Source of the DNA: Owenia fusiformis
Taxonomy: Eukaryota; Annelida; Polychaeta; Sabellida; Oweniidae
Length of the DNA: 64,000 nt
Assembly (NCBI GenBank): GCA_903813345.2
Contig: CAIIXF020000003.1
Span: forward strand, 19,358,931-19,422,930
Direction: 5' to 3'
The position numbers and the translations under genes are program-made. Every line of letters begins with the position of its first letter. Position 1 is the stretch's first letter. Below the pieces are notes generated by a model, which did no database searches, was not told the origin of the DNA, and saw only the letters and a list, made by a program, of their open reading frames with translations. Positions 12,358 through 33,400 of the stretch are shown one piece after another.

Positions 12358-12661
12358 ATTTTGGTTGTGATATAATAATCTTATAAGCCTATACAGTCTT
12401 TCAACTTTTCCCTGGTTCCCCTGTTTTATATTCTATTACATTTCAACTGGGCTAGCTTTCCTATGCTTGAGGAAGATACCTATCCTGAGGATAGCGGTTG
12501 TAAAAAAGGCTTTATGCCTGAGTTATCTGGTAATAACATCAAGTAATGGTGGCTCCAAAAATGGACCCTGTATAAGGTAACCGGCAATACATTATACAGT
12601 CATTATATTAATGACTTTGATTTTCAAAAATGAATCATAGAATTCAAGTTTATGCCAGCAT

Positions 12662-15600
12662 TCAAGAATCAGGATTATTTTTACGCGAAGAGGACCTATC
12701 TTTTATTTTCTCTTTCCATTCATCCTTTTTGTCCTTCAAAGAATCTTTACGTTCTTTTAACTGATCTTTTAAGTCTCCATGTTTTTCCTTTAATTGATCC
12801 TTTAAGTCAGCGGATTTATCTTTTAATTGTTGGCGTCCATCTTTCATTAGGTTTCTAATTTTGTCCTGGTGTGCAACAGGAGGGAGATAGCCTGCTTGGC
12901 GCAGGTATTTCACAGCTATCTGGGTACCTCCTAAAGTGACTGTATAGCGTAAGGGCGTGGCCAGTTTATACATGAGGTAGGCTACAGCAACGTAACCCAA
13001 ACCAGGTCCTTTAAATGGTTTTATCAAAGTTTCGTTGAATTGGTATTTCTCTAGAATGCTGACCACATCTATGCCCCTGGAAAAAAGATTACAGGAATAA
13101 TTTAGGCATTGATTGATTATCTTGTAAAATAATGACTGTTTTCCATCTGGATAATGGTATCAACCCTTTACTAGATGCATCAATAAAAGCTAGTACTTGT
13201 ACTTGGAGTGTGTGACCATAATAAAGATTGCATTGTCAAAATCTCTTCAATTAATCCACTGGGCTAAGCAATTATTAAGATCAAGACATAAGTTATTTAT
13301 AGAACTAAAAATATCGAAATCTTAAACCTATACCTCTCTCCAAAACGCAATATGTGAACATAAATTATTTTTCCATTTTTATACGACTGAACAGATGATA
13401 AATGCTTAAATATAAATTTGACGTAGATATAAACATTTTTTAAGCGTAAAATCAAAGCATCATTAATTTAAAAAATAAAAAAGAGACGATGCCGAAATTC
13501 GAACCCGGACCGTCAAAGTGAGAGGCAAGCACTCTGCCACTGTACCACCGTGGCAATGGTTATGTGTGAATGTAATTTAAGCGGCTTTATTTAAACTTCT
13601 TTTTAGTAAGTCACGTGACATTCTAAATTTAGAAATCTTCGAAAAAATTTGTTTACCGGCGAACCTATGAGCAATTGAATGAACAATCGTCAGACTAACA
13701 TCTTTATCGTGAGTATTTCTTCACAGTTTTTGCTCCATTTGTTCATTATTGTATATTTTCTGATTAAAGCACAAAATATTACCAGGGACCCCGGGAACAA
13801 CCTAAGGTTGCGTTTCGGAGAGAGGCCCGACTTTAAAAGATGGTATTCATATTTTTGAAGTAAAACCTGATACAATGAAACTGTAAAGTGGAACACCTCT
13901 AGAAGTGGAACACCTTTGTTAGTGGTGGAACACTTTTCAGAGTCCCAAGACCATCTGACTTAATGTTGAATGAACCTCTATAAGTAAAACAACCTCCCAA
14001 TTAGAACACTTTTCAGAGGTACCAAAGTGTTCCACTTAGACTGGTTTTACTCATTATTTCATTATGTCATTAACTCACCCTTGCGCTAAATAAAAGAACG
14101 ATCCAAACCAAACGGCAGACGTGACTAAGTGTACTCCTATTAGCACCTTCCCATACTCCTTGTAGGCTAATTTAAATCTTTTAAATAATCCGGGCGGTTT
14201 TTCAGCTTCTTCAATTTCTTTGCTCTCGTTGGCTTCTATTACTTTTTCAGTTATATCTGAGTCCTTGCTGGCTGTTGATTTTTGATCAACAAAGGCGGGA
14301 TAAGTTGTTGAAAAGTATCTAAATGCTGGATGGTTGGTTCTGGTCCATGAGTCGTGTGTTGAAATGGTTGAATAACATGAGAATTGATGCCTGTCTCTGC
14401 TCTGATGTTCAAATGTTCTCTGCACACATAAGATCTGGCTATGAGGTAAGATTGGCTCAACTGAAATAAAGAAAGACAGAATTAATTGACGAGTTTGATG
14501 TGCTCTGCTTACATACTGAAAATGCATGTAAGCAGAACAATTAAATATTTGAAGCATATATTAAAGATGTTTATATTTTTTGTGGTATCGCGACTACTCC
14601 TCCCCCATGTGAGATCAGAGATATCCTATTATTATACTTTTCAAAATACTACTTAAAATCATCTTCCTATTAAATCACAATATACATTTCTAAAAGGTTT
14701 CTGACCTCCTATTCCTTGTTTGTTTCTAGTTTTATATATTTTCTCAGGAGTTTTATCACAAATAATGTGACAAAAATGAAAAATTAGACTTGGTAAAAAA
14801 CTCTTCAGACTCCGGAAAAGCTATCAGACTCTGGAGCAAGAGGGTCAATCATCCAGGCTTTTCACTGTTGCTATATGGCACCATATTGGAATCCCCTATC
14901 AGAACCAAAACACACATCTAATGTAGGTCAAGCAAGGAATTCCCCATATCAGACAATGAAAAGACGTTATTTCACTGTTCGGTCTCCAGAGTATGTACCT
15001 CCATGCATGTACTCAAATGGGTCTCACAGCTCATTCAGAGGAGTTAGTTTGTGTGATCTAGTCATGTATGTTCAACACATCTCCTCCTGGACATCTCATT
15101 AGATCTATAGACAGTTAATTGTAAACATAATGTAGATGGAATCTTGATAGGGGCGATTGCTTCTAAATTCCCAGATTACTATATTCCTGATTGTATACAT
15201 GTAGGTGAAGTGATACAAAATGAAGGTGGAGGCTAGTGGCCGAGCCTACCCTAAATGTGTTGTTGACTTTTCTAAACACCCCACAACTATTTGTCGATGT
15301 GTGTAAAATCTTGCTACTAAAAAACGGTGTCAGTAGTTGACAAAAAGTTGAATTTTATCTAAAAACCAATAATCCAGTTTATTTTCAACAGCAAGATTTC
15401 AATACACAAGTAGTTGTGGGGGTGACTTTAGAAATCAACCCCACATTTATGGTAATAAAAAGAAAATCAAGTACCACAATCTATGGTGACAGGGGTTATA
15501 CATGAAGAAACTGGTGATATTTAAATCCCGCGATATAACAGTCAGAATTAGATTAATCGTGTACACAAATGATGATGATGATATCATGTGTCAATGACAA

Positions 15601-15750
15601 ATGAAAATTGGGAATTGCTTCCAGAAATTTCGGGGACATTTTCGTCAGTTTTCATTGCTCACCTTGGTATGTCATTTGCTTCCACACAACAACTGGTGTT
15701 TGAAGGCTATTTCTAACACCTTTGGGACACCAGATTCGAGATAATGCCAT
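12662..15750 (-). CDS. FAM210A: FAM210A, mitochondrial DUF1279 membrane protein
   Basis: Three exons on the minus strand, 15750-15663, 14460-14079 and 13076-12662, join in frame to 294 residues (human about 272). Exon 1 begins MALSRIW and is basic and hydrophobic, as expected of a mitochondrial presequence. Residues about 115-215 are the DUF1279 domain: GKVLIGVHLVTSAVWFGSFF, then the junction to GIDVV, then ATPLRYTVTLGGTQIAVKYL, which is close to the vertebrate protein. Residues about 240-290 form a Lys/Asp/Glu-rich coiled coil with repeated KDQLKEK-type heptads, the feature that separates FAM210A from FAM210B. In vertebrates the protein sits in the inner mitochondrial membrane and supports mitochondrial translation and muscle and bone mass. 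It is head-to-head with RNMT. The start was chosen because the exon has a good donor (GTGAGC), the right phase and a targeting-type N-terminus. Confidence 0.9.
13483..13554 (-). pseudogene. tRNA-like Pol III unit (degenerate tRNA or SINE head)
   Basis: Read on the minus strand there is an A-box-like TGGTACAGTGG and a B-box GGGTTCGAATT at tRNA spacing. A D-stem (GTAC/GTGC) and T-stem (CCGGG/TTCGG) pair, but the acceptor (GCCACGG against CATCGTC) and anticodon stems pair poorly. A run of six T follows at once, as for Pol III termination. It lies in FAM210A intron 2. I read it as a tRNA-derived relic and not a working tRNA. Confidence 0.6.
13862..14050. mobile_element. MITE copy (CAGTARAACCTG family), diverged
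   Basis: AAAACCTGATACA at the left and TGGTTTTACTC at the right are decayed inverted ends; between them GTGGAACACCT-type steps recur, as in the copy at 25549-25721. It lies in FAM210A intron 2, ending about 30 bp inside the donor of exon 2. Confidence 0.5.
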
Positions 15751-16002
15751 AGTTATTCTAATAAAACTACTGAAAATATTTTCGGAATTTTATTTTATTT
15801 TCATGCTTGCCGGAAAGTGGTTTTGTCTTATATACCAATGTCTTATCAAAACTCTCTTATTACATTCTCTTTGAACAATAAACATGTATGTATTTATCAT
15901 CTGATGATTTATTTTGAATATGTACTTGTGGTTGTCTACATTAGAAGAATAACCAGCGCTAGCTCTAATGTCGTTAATAATTTTGTCTTATTCATTTACG
16001 AC
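15751..16002. promoter_or_regulatory. Bidirectional promoter, FAM210A / RNMT
   Basis: Only 252 bp separate the two divergent start codons, so both 5' UTRs and the shared promoter must lie here. The sequence is AT-rich without a TATA box at a convincing place. GCCGGAAAGTGG at about 15808-15821 contains a CCGGAA ETS core, a motif enriched in bidirectional promoters. Confidence 0.6.
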
Positions 16003-24761
<8,759 letters not shown>

Positions 24762-25455
24762 TATTCAACTAAAAATGACTGGTGTCTATTATAACTATCT
24801 GATGCAGTATGGCAAGTCCTTAGTCTGGGGTACTTGGGTGAATAGCTGATCTCAGTACATGTACTAAATATCATTTCCTGTACAGAATGACTGATCCCAC
24901 CCAATGAAATTCTTGATATTGAAAATGACTGATTCTTGATATGGAAAATGACTGGTTCCTGAGAAATTTTTCTCCTCTCTAAAACACCTTCAATTATTCT
25001 GAGATAATCACATCTAGAGATTCTTACATTTTCAGAGAGAGGTGTTCACATTCAGGGCTAATTGTACATTTTTCTGATACGTGAGACACATGTATTAGGG
25101 AGGTCAGGTTTGCCAAAACGAAATGAAGCCTTTTCCTGTAATTTGCCCTTGTTGGCAAAAATCAAATGATTTCAAAACAATTTCATTTGTTATGATTTCT
25201 CTAAAAGGATTCTATTTTTTTATTTGACAGTTTTCATTTGTGTGTAAAAATGGTATTATGTAGCCGAACTCTTGAATGACTTGTCCTGATTTCATCATTT
25301 CAAGCTCATACATTGAATAATGACTCTCAATAGTCAATACAATATATAAAAATTATTATCTAAAAGTGACAATAACCATTATGTTTTGTATATCAGTGCA
25401 ATCTTATACCAGTTATATGTACAGGTGTACATTTGGATTCTATCTTGAACCTTAC

Positions 25456-25461
25456 AATAAA
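25456..25461 (+). terminator. Candidate poly(A) signal of RNMT
   Basis: AATAAA, about 700 bp after the RNMT stop, with a second hexamer at about 25514. Confidence 0.4.
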
Positions 25462-25548
25462 ATTATTTGTAATTAAATAGAATTATTGTTTTATGTTTTA
25501 ATGTTAAGTGTCACAATAAAGGATATAGGATGTAAGTAAAACAGTATA

Positions 25549-25721
25549 CAGTAAAACCTGTATATGTGGCCTTTAATACATCAAAATAGTGATTCAATAG
25601 GGAGGTGTTCCACTTAAGAGGTTCGTTTTAAATTAACTTTATTAGAAATTGGACATTAAAAAGTGTTTCACTTATGGAGGGGTTCTACTTAGAGAGGTGT
25701 TCCACTTTACAGGTTTTACTG
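25549..25721. mobile_element. MITE copy (CAGTARAACCTG family)
   Basis: Left end CAGTAAAACCTGTATATG is preceded by TA; right end ACAGGTTTTACTG is its inverse. The interior has GAGGTGTTCCACTT steps. It lies between RNMT and TOP1. Confidence 0.75.
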
Positions 25722-26936
25722 TCTAGAAAATTTAAGATGCTAGATAAAGTACAAGTCCTAACATTATTGATTTAAATCCTATCATGATTTTCAAGGTTTC
25801 TCCTTTTGTAGGAAAGTAGTAAATGATCAAATTTATAAAAAGTATACATGATATAAAATGCACCTTTCTTTCATATACACAATATAAAATGCACCTTTCT
25901 ATCTTGTTTATTCGAAGATAGATACAACAATGTACATGGAACTTGGAATTTGACACAGATTATTTATATTCCTATATGTACAAATCTACATGAACATATT
26001 TGTGATTTTTTTATGTTTTCAATACTTTCTATTTATTCATGTATTGGGCCATACTCCATATGATGCGCTCATGTCCCAAAATCATACTGTTGATTAAGAA
26101 AGTTTTAAAAACATGGACAGGGATAGGGAAACTTGGATTTTACCTCGGGAGTTTCTAAATAGCTTTAAAGGCTCGCAAATTCGCACTTTTTACCTCTAAT
26201 GACTTACTTTTATTTAATAGCATATTTGAATTCAGTCAAAAGTTTTCTCCAATAATAGCTTTGATTTACACAGTTATGTCATTTAAATCATTTTCCATGA
26301 CATTTAAAAGAAACTCCATTGGTGCAATGCTAAAATTCTTCAAAACCTTGGTTTATTTGTATGACAACCAACATTTTCATGTTTAATCAAAATATGTACA
26401 TTGACTGGGTCATCCAATAGTATGCCATTCGAGTTTCAGACAGTTCTACCTATTTTTGATAAATTATGAAATTAAGTGACTATTGCAAGTTTCTAGCATT
26501 AAAGTCAATGGAAGTTTGGCCCAAGCAAATCAAAGACAAACAAGGGCGGCATCTATTATGTAAGCTTTATTCATCTAATATATAGAAAGTATATTATTCT
26601 TAAGTATTGGTGTACTGTGTGCACATACTACATCTGAACCGGACGCCCCCTTTCTTCTGAGTTGTGAACCACAACCACTTCTCATTGGAAGTACTTTCAC
26701 CCTGTCACCAGGTAAAGTTTATAGCAAATTGAACATTTATCCATAACTGATAATACACAGCCCATATACAATGGAGCACAACAATTACACAACATCAGTC
26801 AAAGTGTGCATCCCGTAGTGTGCTTAATACTGCTTATCTAGGATAATTTCTGGTAATCCTAGAATCCATGCTGTGGATCACTGTGTAAAAGAAATTGAAT
26901 TGTTGTCAGTTTTTTGTCACTTGGGTAAACATATTT

Positions 26937-27071
26937 GGAGTTGAGTTTAACAGGGATTGAGTTGACTTGGGGTTGAGTTTTACAGGGGTTGAGTTGACTT
27001 GGATTGAGTTTCACTGGGTTGAGTTGACTTGCGCTTGAGTTTTACTGGGTTGAATTGACTTGGTGTTGAGA
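26937..27071. repeat. Short tandem repeat, GTTGAGTTGACTTGG type
   Basis: About four imperfect units of 30-40 bp, each built from TTGAGTTGACTTG and TTGAGTTT(T/C)AC.GGG, upstream of TOP1. Confidence 0.75.
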
Positions 27072-27383
27072 TGACCACTGACCAGGAACCTTATTGTTCT
27101 GGTGTAAAATTGATTTTATTATCCTGATTAAGATGACCATATATTTACATTTTGACCTACATGTAATTTGGCTTACTTATAGTCATACATTCTGGGTCAA
27201 TTAAACTGAGGTAGGTGAACCAGTATATGAATCTAAGACAGTATTCCCTAGGAGACAATATTCTCCTTTGTTCAATGGGCAAGTGGATTGATTTTATAAA
27301 TCAATCATGTGTTGGTATGTGTAATGAATTGTGCTGAGAATGTGTTTTCTAAACAGCTGATTGACCTTTTATAACAGTTCATG

Positions 27384-27393
27384 GCGCATGCGC
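27384..27393. promoter_or_regulatory. NRF-1 palindrome in the TOP1 promoter
   Basis: GCGCATGCGC is a perfect NRF-1 consensus, 74 bp before the TOP1 start codon. A YY1-like CGCCATTTT follows at 27432-27440. Together they suggest a TATA-less housekeeping promoter. Confidence 0.6.
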
Positions 27394-27466
27394 AGACGTT
27401 ACAATTCGAACTTGTAAAATTCTTTGTCGTGCGCCATTTTACACGTTTGCGACTAAGTCCAGAAAT

Positions 27467-30400
27467 ATGAACGGTGATAGTGGCGATTCAACGGTTCAAT
27501 CATCCGAGGTAAACATTCTTACTTTTAAGTATATACTACAGCTATAAATTATAATACAATTTGTGTGAAAACATTCATTATTTTTCTCGTAAACTCAATT
27601 TGAAATTCTACAATTTTCCAAAATGCTGAACAAAATGGCTGAAAATTTCAGAGTCCCGAGCTCTGAAATATTTTATTTGATAAATGGCTCCACTGGGGTA
27701 ATGTCCATTGTATATATGTACCTATAACTTAATGTGTAAGTAATAATATAAAATTGAGAGGTATAAATGCTGAGATCGTGTCCTGTTTTCTGTTTTTAGC
27801 CGGTGAGATCTGTAGAAAACGAGGGGTCAGGTAAGTGCACTCTTCTGTCGGGAAGCAGAATATTTCAAAATTTTCTCCAATATTAAACTATGATATCTCA
27901 TTACAAAATGAATGAAAAAAATCAAATTTTGTTCAATTGGTAAATTATACACTTAACTCAAGATTTCAAGGTTCATGTACATTTTTCATTGATTATTTGT
28001 CAGAGTAAAATGACTTCAAAAAACACAATTTCTTTGTTTGTGCAAGTTATCCTGTTCCCGGACTATAGTCCTGTACGGAGCCAATACATTTGCCTGTACG
28101 ATTACAACTTGGGAGAATTATCTACGCCCCTTCCACTTAAGAAACCTACCTCAATGCATTCTACAACTCAAAATGTAACTTCTAATATATTGGAACCGCC
28201 GATTGTCTGGGTTAGTTGGCAGAACGAGGTATTTTTGTTTCTTATGGCTCTTTTGGTCGAAGTTCGATTAAGATGGCGGTTATAACGGAATTTCCCGAAC
28301 TCTTCCGTAATAGCACGAACTTGGTTTTTCGTTACTTCACTTCCATGTAAAATGGATTTGTTTCCGGTAAGAAACATTGTTTAACCATTCGGTATACAGT
28401 TAAGAGCATAGGATGTCGACATGGCAGTAAATATTGAAAATATTGTCCGAAATTTTCGAAATTCCCTCTTACCCGAAACAAATCCATTTTACACGGAAGT
28501 GACGTAACGAAAAACCAAGTTCGTGCTATTACGGAAGAGTTCGGGAAATTCCGTTATAACCGCCATCTTAATCGAACTTCGACCAAAAGAGCCATAAGAA
28601 ACAAAAAGACCTCGTTCTGCCAACTAACCCAGACAATCGGCGGTTCCAATATATTAGAAGTTACATTTTGAGTTGTAGAATGCATTGAGGTAGGTTTCTT
28701 AAGTGGAAGGGGCGTAGATAATTCTCCCAAGTTGTAATCGTACAGGCAAATGTATGGGCTCCGTACAGGACTATAGTCCTGGAACGGGATAATGTGCAAG
28801 CTGTGCTGATTGATGATTCACAAAATTTTGTCACGACTTTTTATTTTGTCACTTTATTACTATTATGGTTTATTGCAATAACGTAAATAACTGCAGCAAT
28901 TGTTGACCTGTGATTGTGCAGTTCAGATTGTGCTTTTGAAACAGTGAACTTTTTGATTGCGCTCAAACCGTGACTTTACCAAATCAGACTTTGTCATTGT
29001 GCTTAACTGTCTGTATATACTTGGTCATCATATAAGAGAAAACGACCTATTTGTTTATTTTATTTAGGCGAGCCTTTGTTCAAAAAGCCTGTTGAAAATG
29101 GGTTGTCCAATGGTGTAAGCAGCGGTTCTGACAAGCCTAAGTCAAGTAGCAGTTCAGACAAACATCGCTCAAGCAGCTCCCACAAAAGTAGCCATTCTGA
29201 TAAGCACAAATCGAGTAGCAGTTCGGACAAACATCGCTCTAGTAGCAGCTCCGACAAACATCGCTCAAGTAGCAGTTCGGACAAACATCGCTCAAGTGGC
29301 AGTTCGGACAAACACAGATCGGATAAGCATAAAAGTAGCAGTTCTGATAAGCATCGTTCTAGCAGCTCACACAAGAGTAGCAGCCATGACAAGCATAGGT
29401 ATTTGAATATACACTGTACTTTATACAAAAAATGTGATTATAATTCAACAAAATAAAATTCATAAACAAAGTGGCCACTATTTATAATATTTTTAACTTT
29501 TTTTTAATTCAGATCCAGCAGCTCTCATAAGTCAGGCAGTGGAAGCAGTTCTGATAAACACAAGTCGAGCAGCAGTAGTAGCTCACATAAGTCGAGCAGT
29601 AGTGGTTCACACAAGTCGAGCAGTGGGAGCAGTTCTGATAAACATAAGTCGAGCAGCAGTTCAAGTCACAAGTCTAGTAGCAGCTCTGATAGACCAAAAA
29701 GTAGCTCATCACACAAATCCAGGTGGGGTTCAGTATTCATTATATTGGTTTCATTTTTTAACATTTAAATATCACTGTTAAATTATATTCATACAGTCAT
29801 GGGCTTTCTCTAGTTGAAAGCCCATGATACAGTACACAGTGTTTTTATCAAAATAAGGTGCTAGGCCTCAATTTCACTCGGTAGTTGAAAACATTTTCAA
29901 TCAAAAATATGATTTTATTTCAGTTTATTTGATATTTTATGATTTGGTTTAAATTCCAATTCTAGGTCACCTGAACACAAAATCAGAGAGCATTTTAAAT
30001 ACATTGAGAATATATACCTCTGTTCAGCATTTGCAAGGATTAAATGAGGTCTCATTCAACCTCAAAGTTATTTAAAAATCAAATTTTATTGTTTCTTTCA
30101 GTTCATCGGAGAAGGTTAAGACAGAAGTGAAGATTGAGCCAGTGGTGAAGTCTGAGCCAGTTGAGGTCAAGGAAGAGGCCCCAGATAGTGATGATGATGT
30201 ACCTTTGGTATGTTATATAACAGTTATACCAGTCTTATCCAAACACCAATGGAACCAGCCAAAAGTGTTCGGTTAAGTTGTTCATATTTCAAGTTTTTTA
30301 ACATGTGAGTTAATAGTAGGTTACAAAATTGGGACCGAGAAAAAGTGTTCACATTGAGAGGTGTTTGAATTAAAGAGATGTTCAGATAGACATGTTAAAT

Positions 30401-33400
30401 GGTTCTGTTAAAAATCAGATATTTTTTGAAAAACTGATTGCTTTACTAAATGAAGTAACACCAATATATTTGGTAAGCTTTCTGGTGTTTAGAAGTGTTT
30501 ATCTTGATTAAGAATACTTGAAATATTTTATATTTATTTGAGTTGTGTGCGGTTTGGAGTCGCTTGATCACTACTTTAACCCAATATGTTATATCAATTA
30601 TTGGGTTTACATGATTTCAACATAATTCTTACAGAAACATTAGTTAATCTATCTCAATTTAATACTATATTCTTATATCGAAGGGGTCCCTATCGCAAAG
30701 ATATATATTACAATAGACAATATATTTTATATATGTTTTTACTTACTTTAGTTGCAGTACATTAACCTGTTCATTACTTTGGTTGGTGCTGGGGAGGCTG
30801 GTGGGCTTTCCATGCTATGAGTTCACAAACTGATTCCCGCCAAATGTAGTCACGTGACATTTCTTCCTTATCACATGGTCTATATAAATTAACTCACCTA
30901 TGCACTTGTGCCATCTATACATCACTTACGAGATAGATTTAACTGTATGAATATCTAGTGATCTGAGACAACTCCAAAACACATAAATATTTATATTTCA
31001 TATAAGTCATTTGTCTTTATATTGCATCATTTTAAAACAATAATGTATATATATTACTTCATTTTGGAGAATTCTGATGGTAAATAGAATAAGTAGTTAG
31101 AATAGTTGTTTGTTTTAAGCTTTCTGTTGACTGTCATTATAGCACAATTGCAACAATTAACATCATGCCAAATCTAAAGAATCTAAATCCAAGAATACTA
31201 AAATAAAATTGACTATTATGCATAGATTCTAGTAAATGGGTGTCATTACTCTATTCTGATTCTCAGTTCTGATCTGATTTACAATTCTTAAAGTTCAAGA
31301 ATCATTCTTGTTTAATTGAACAGTAATTATTCAATTTTCTGCATTGAAAGTAGTTCTTATTAATATCTTTGCCAGGGTGCCAGAGCAGTTGAGCCTCCAG
31401 TGAGATCCCCAACCAGAGTGAAGCAGGAGAAGCGTTACAAGGAAGACTCCGAGGAAGAAGATGACGATGACGATACACCACTCTCTGCCAGGTCAGTTAA
31501 TACATGATATGGGGGTCTCACATTCGTACAGATTTACCAATTTCAAAGTAACATTTTCAAATGTGTTATATTTACCCACAGTGCTATAGGCAGAGTGAAA
31601 GAATGATTTTCTGGTAAAATCTGCATATATCTTATGTTATGTTTAAATTTGTTAGCAATACCCAGTTTCTATTTTATTTAAATTATTTCTTTCAGGGCAC
31701 CACCTCCTAAGAAATTCAAGCAAGAAAAGGTTAAGAAACGCAAGGCAGATTCTGATAGTGAAGATGAGTACACTCCTGTGGTAAGTCTACAATTCTTACT
31801 GATCACAGTGATCTCTCCGACAATAAAGCAAGTGGGCGCAACACCCACCTGAGATTTTAAAATCAGACTTGCACCCACCTGAGATTTCATTTGCACCCAC
31901 TTGAAAATGAGAAAAATCATGTAAAATGGGCACAATTTGACCAATTTTGGATTGAATTTTGAAAATAAGAATTTTGCACCCACTTGAAAAAAATCCTGGG
32001 GAGAAAACTGGATCATAAATAGTATTTCATAAACTATTACAGCATATTATCTCTTATGAATCTTAATTGCAGATGTGGTATGTAATTAGATACTGAAAGA
32101 CATTGGCTTTTGGTATTCACATGAGCTCTCAAGAATTAATAAAAGCAACAGGGTACTCAGTTGAGAATTGGAATTCACAGTACATTGAAGATGAACTGTA
32201 GAGAGATTGTTATGTCCAAAACAATTAAAATTGGGGATTACACGTTATGATTAAATGTTCAGTGTACTGTATTGATATGGTTCTGTTTAATAATGATACA
32301 GGGTGTACATAACATCATGACCATTGGGGATATACTGATGACACTTGGTAGAATGAAAGAACATTGAACTTGGTTTAATTTTGCCAGATATGACTTTAAA
32401 CCCATGCTGAATGACTGAGTTATTAACATACATTTGTTTGGGTTATCTTTTTTGGCTCACCCTGTAATACCAAACTCTAAATTGCAGAAAAAGAAAAAAG
32501 AGGTCAAGGTGAAGAAGGAACCAATGTCCCCTCCAGTGAAGAAGCCCTCAAAGACACCTACCAAGACACCAACGAAGTCACCCACGAAGGCACCCACCAA
32601 AGGGAAGAAAGGCAAGAAGCAAGAGGAGGAAGGAGAGCGTTGGAAATGGTGAGCAACTTAATTGCATTGTTTCCCATTGCATTTATTCATTCACAAAATA
32701 TTGCAAAATAACTGACGATAGGTGTAATTTAGGGGGTGTTACAGCACAAACTCCTGTTATGAAGCTTTTTGTTTTAAATAGCTTGTTACCAAAACAATTT
32801 AACCCTCCAGCTGCTGTGTAACAGGTACCAATGATGTTAAAGGACCTTATACACCCTCCATTGGGATCTCCCCATGGGAAAAAAATAATTCATCTGATTT
32901 TTCAAAATGAGTATTCTGCTTCAATTATTACATTTATATGCACACTAGTATCTTGTTGACCTATATTCAGCACTGTATTGATGTATAGGCCACTTATTAG
33001 GGTCATAATTCAATCATGAAGTGTAGAGGCATAGATTCCAAACCAGGAAGTATTTTTGTGTCTGTCAAAATCCATTTACATCCTACGCATCCCTGCATCT
33101 TATCCAAATATGTTACTACATAATGAAATATAATAGTATAATCTTTGGTTTTACAAACTTGTATGATATTTGATAAGTGTAAAAGTTATTTTTGGAGCAT
33201 TTTTCTATAGCCATTTTGTAGGGGAAAAAATGATGAAAAAATGTACAATCTTTTAATTTTAAGTATGACCTGAATCGATTGCAAACTTCATATTTGCACA
33301 TTTGATGAGATAAACCATTTGTGTCGTATTGTGAAATTATTAAGTTTGCAATCGATTCAGGTCATAGTGTATTTTGGGTATTTCTGTGATAATCAATGGA

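Larger units (their letters stand above)
10827..12661. other. Convergent intergenic region
   Basis: This is the space between the 3' ends of the membrane-protein gene (+) and FAM210A (-), so it should hold both 3' UTRs. A candidate poly(A) signal for the plus-strand gene is AATAAA at 11330-11335. A reverse-oriented dispersed repeat occupies about 11625-11800. No further coding exon is supported. Confidence 0.55.
24762..27466. other. RNMT 3' flank and TOP1 upstream region
   Basis: No exon is supported. It holds the RNMT 3' UTR with AATAAA at 25456-25461, a MITE at 25549-25721, a short tandem repeat at 26937-27071 and the TOP1 promoter at its right end. Confidence 0.6.

Noticed and set aside
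13483-13554. Functional tRNA gene
   Set aside because: Acceptor and anticodon stems pair poorly and the variable region is too short; kept only as a tRNA-like relic.
14875-15102. 75-codon plus-strand frame in FAM210A intron 1
   Set aside because: It is antisense to an intron with no recognisable motif; expected by chance.
27989-28799. Two frames encoding the same peptide in opposite directions
   Set aside because: They are the two arms of the 746-bp palindrome and not a gene pair.
29060-29428. 122-codon minus-strand frame of Leu/Ser/Cys repeats
   Set aside because: Antisense shadow of the Ser/Lys/His-rich TOP1 exon 3.
31804-31810. CACAGTG heptamer suggesting a RAG/Transib-type recombination signal
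   Set aside because: Part of it lies in the GATCA target duplication, the opposite end has no matching heptamer, and there is no nonamer; the 5-bp duplication alone is not enough.
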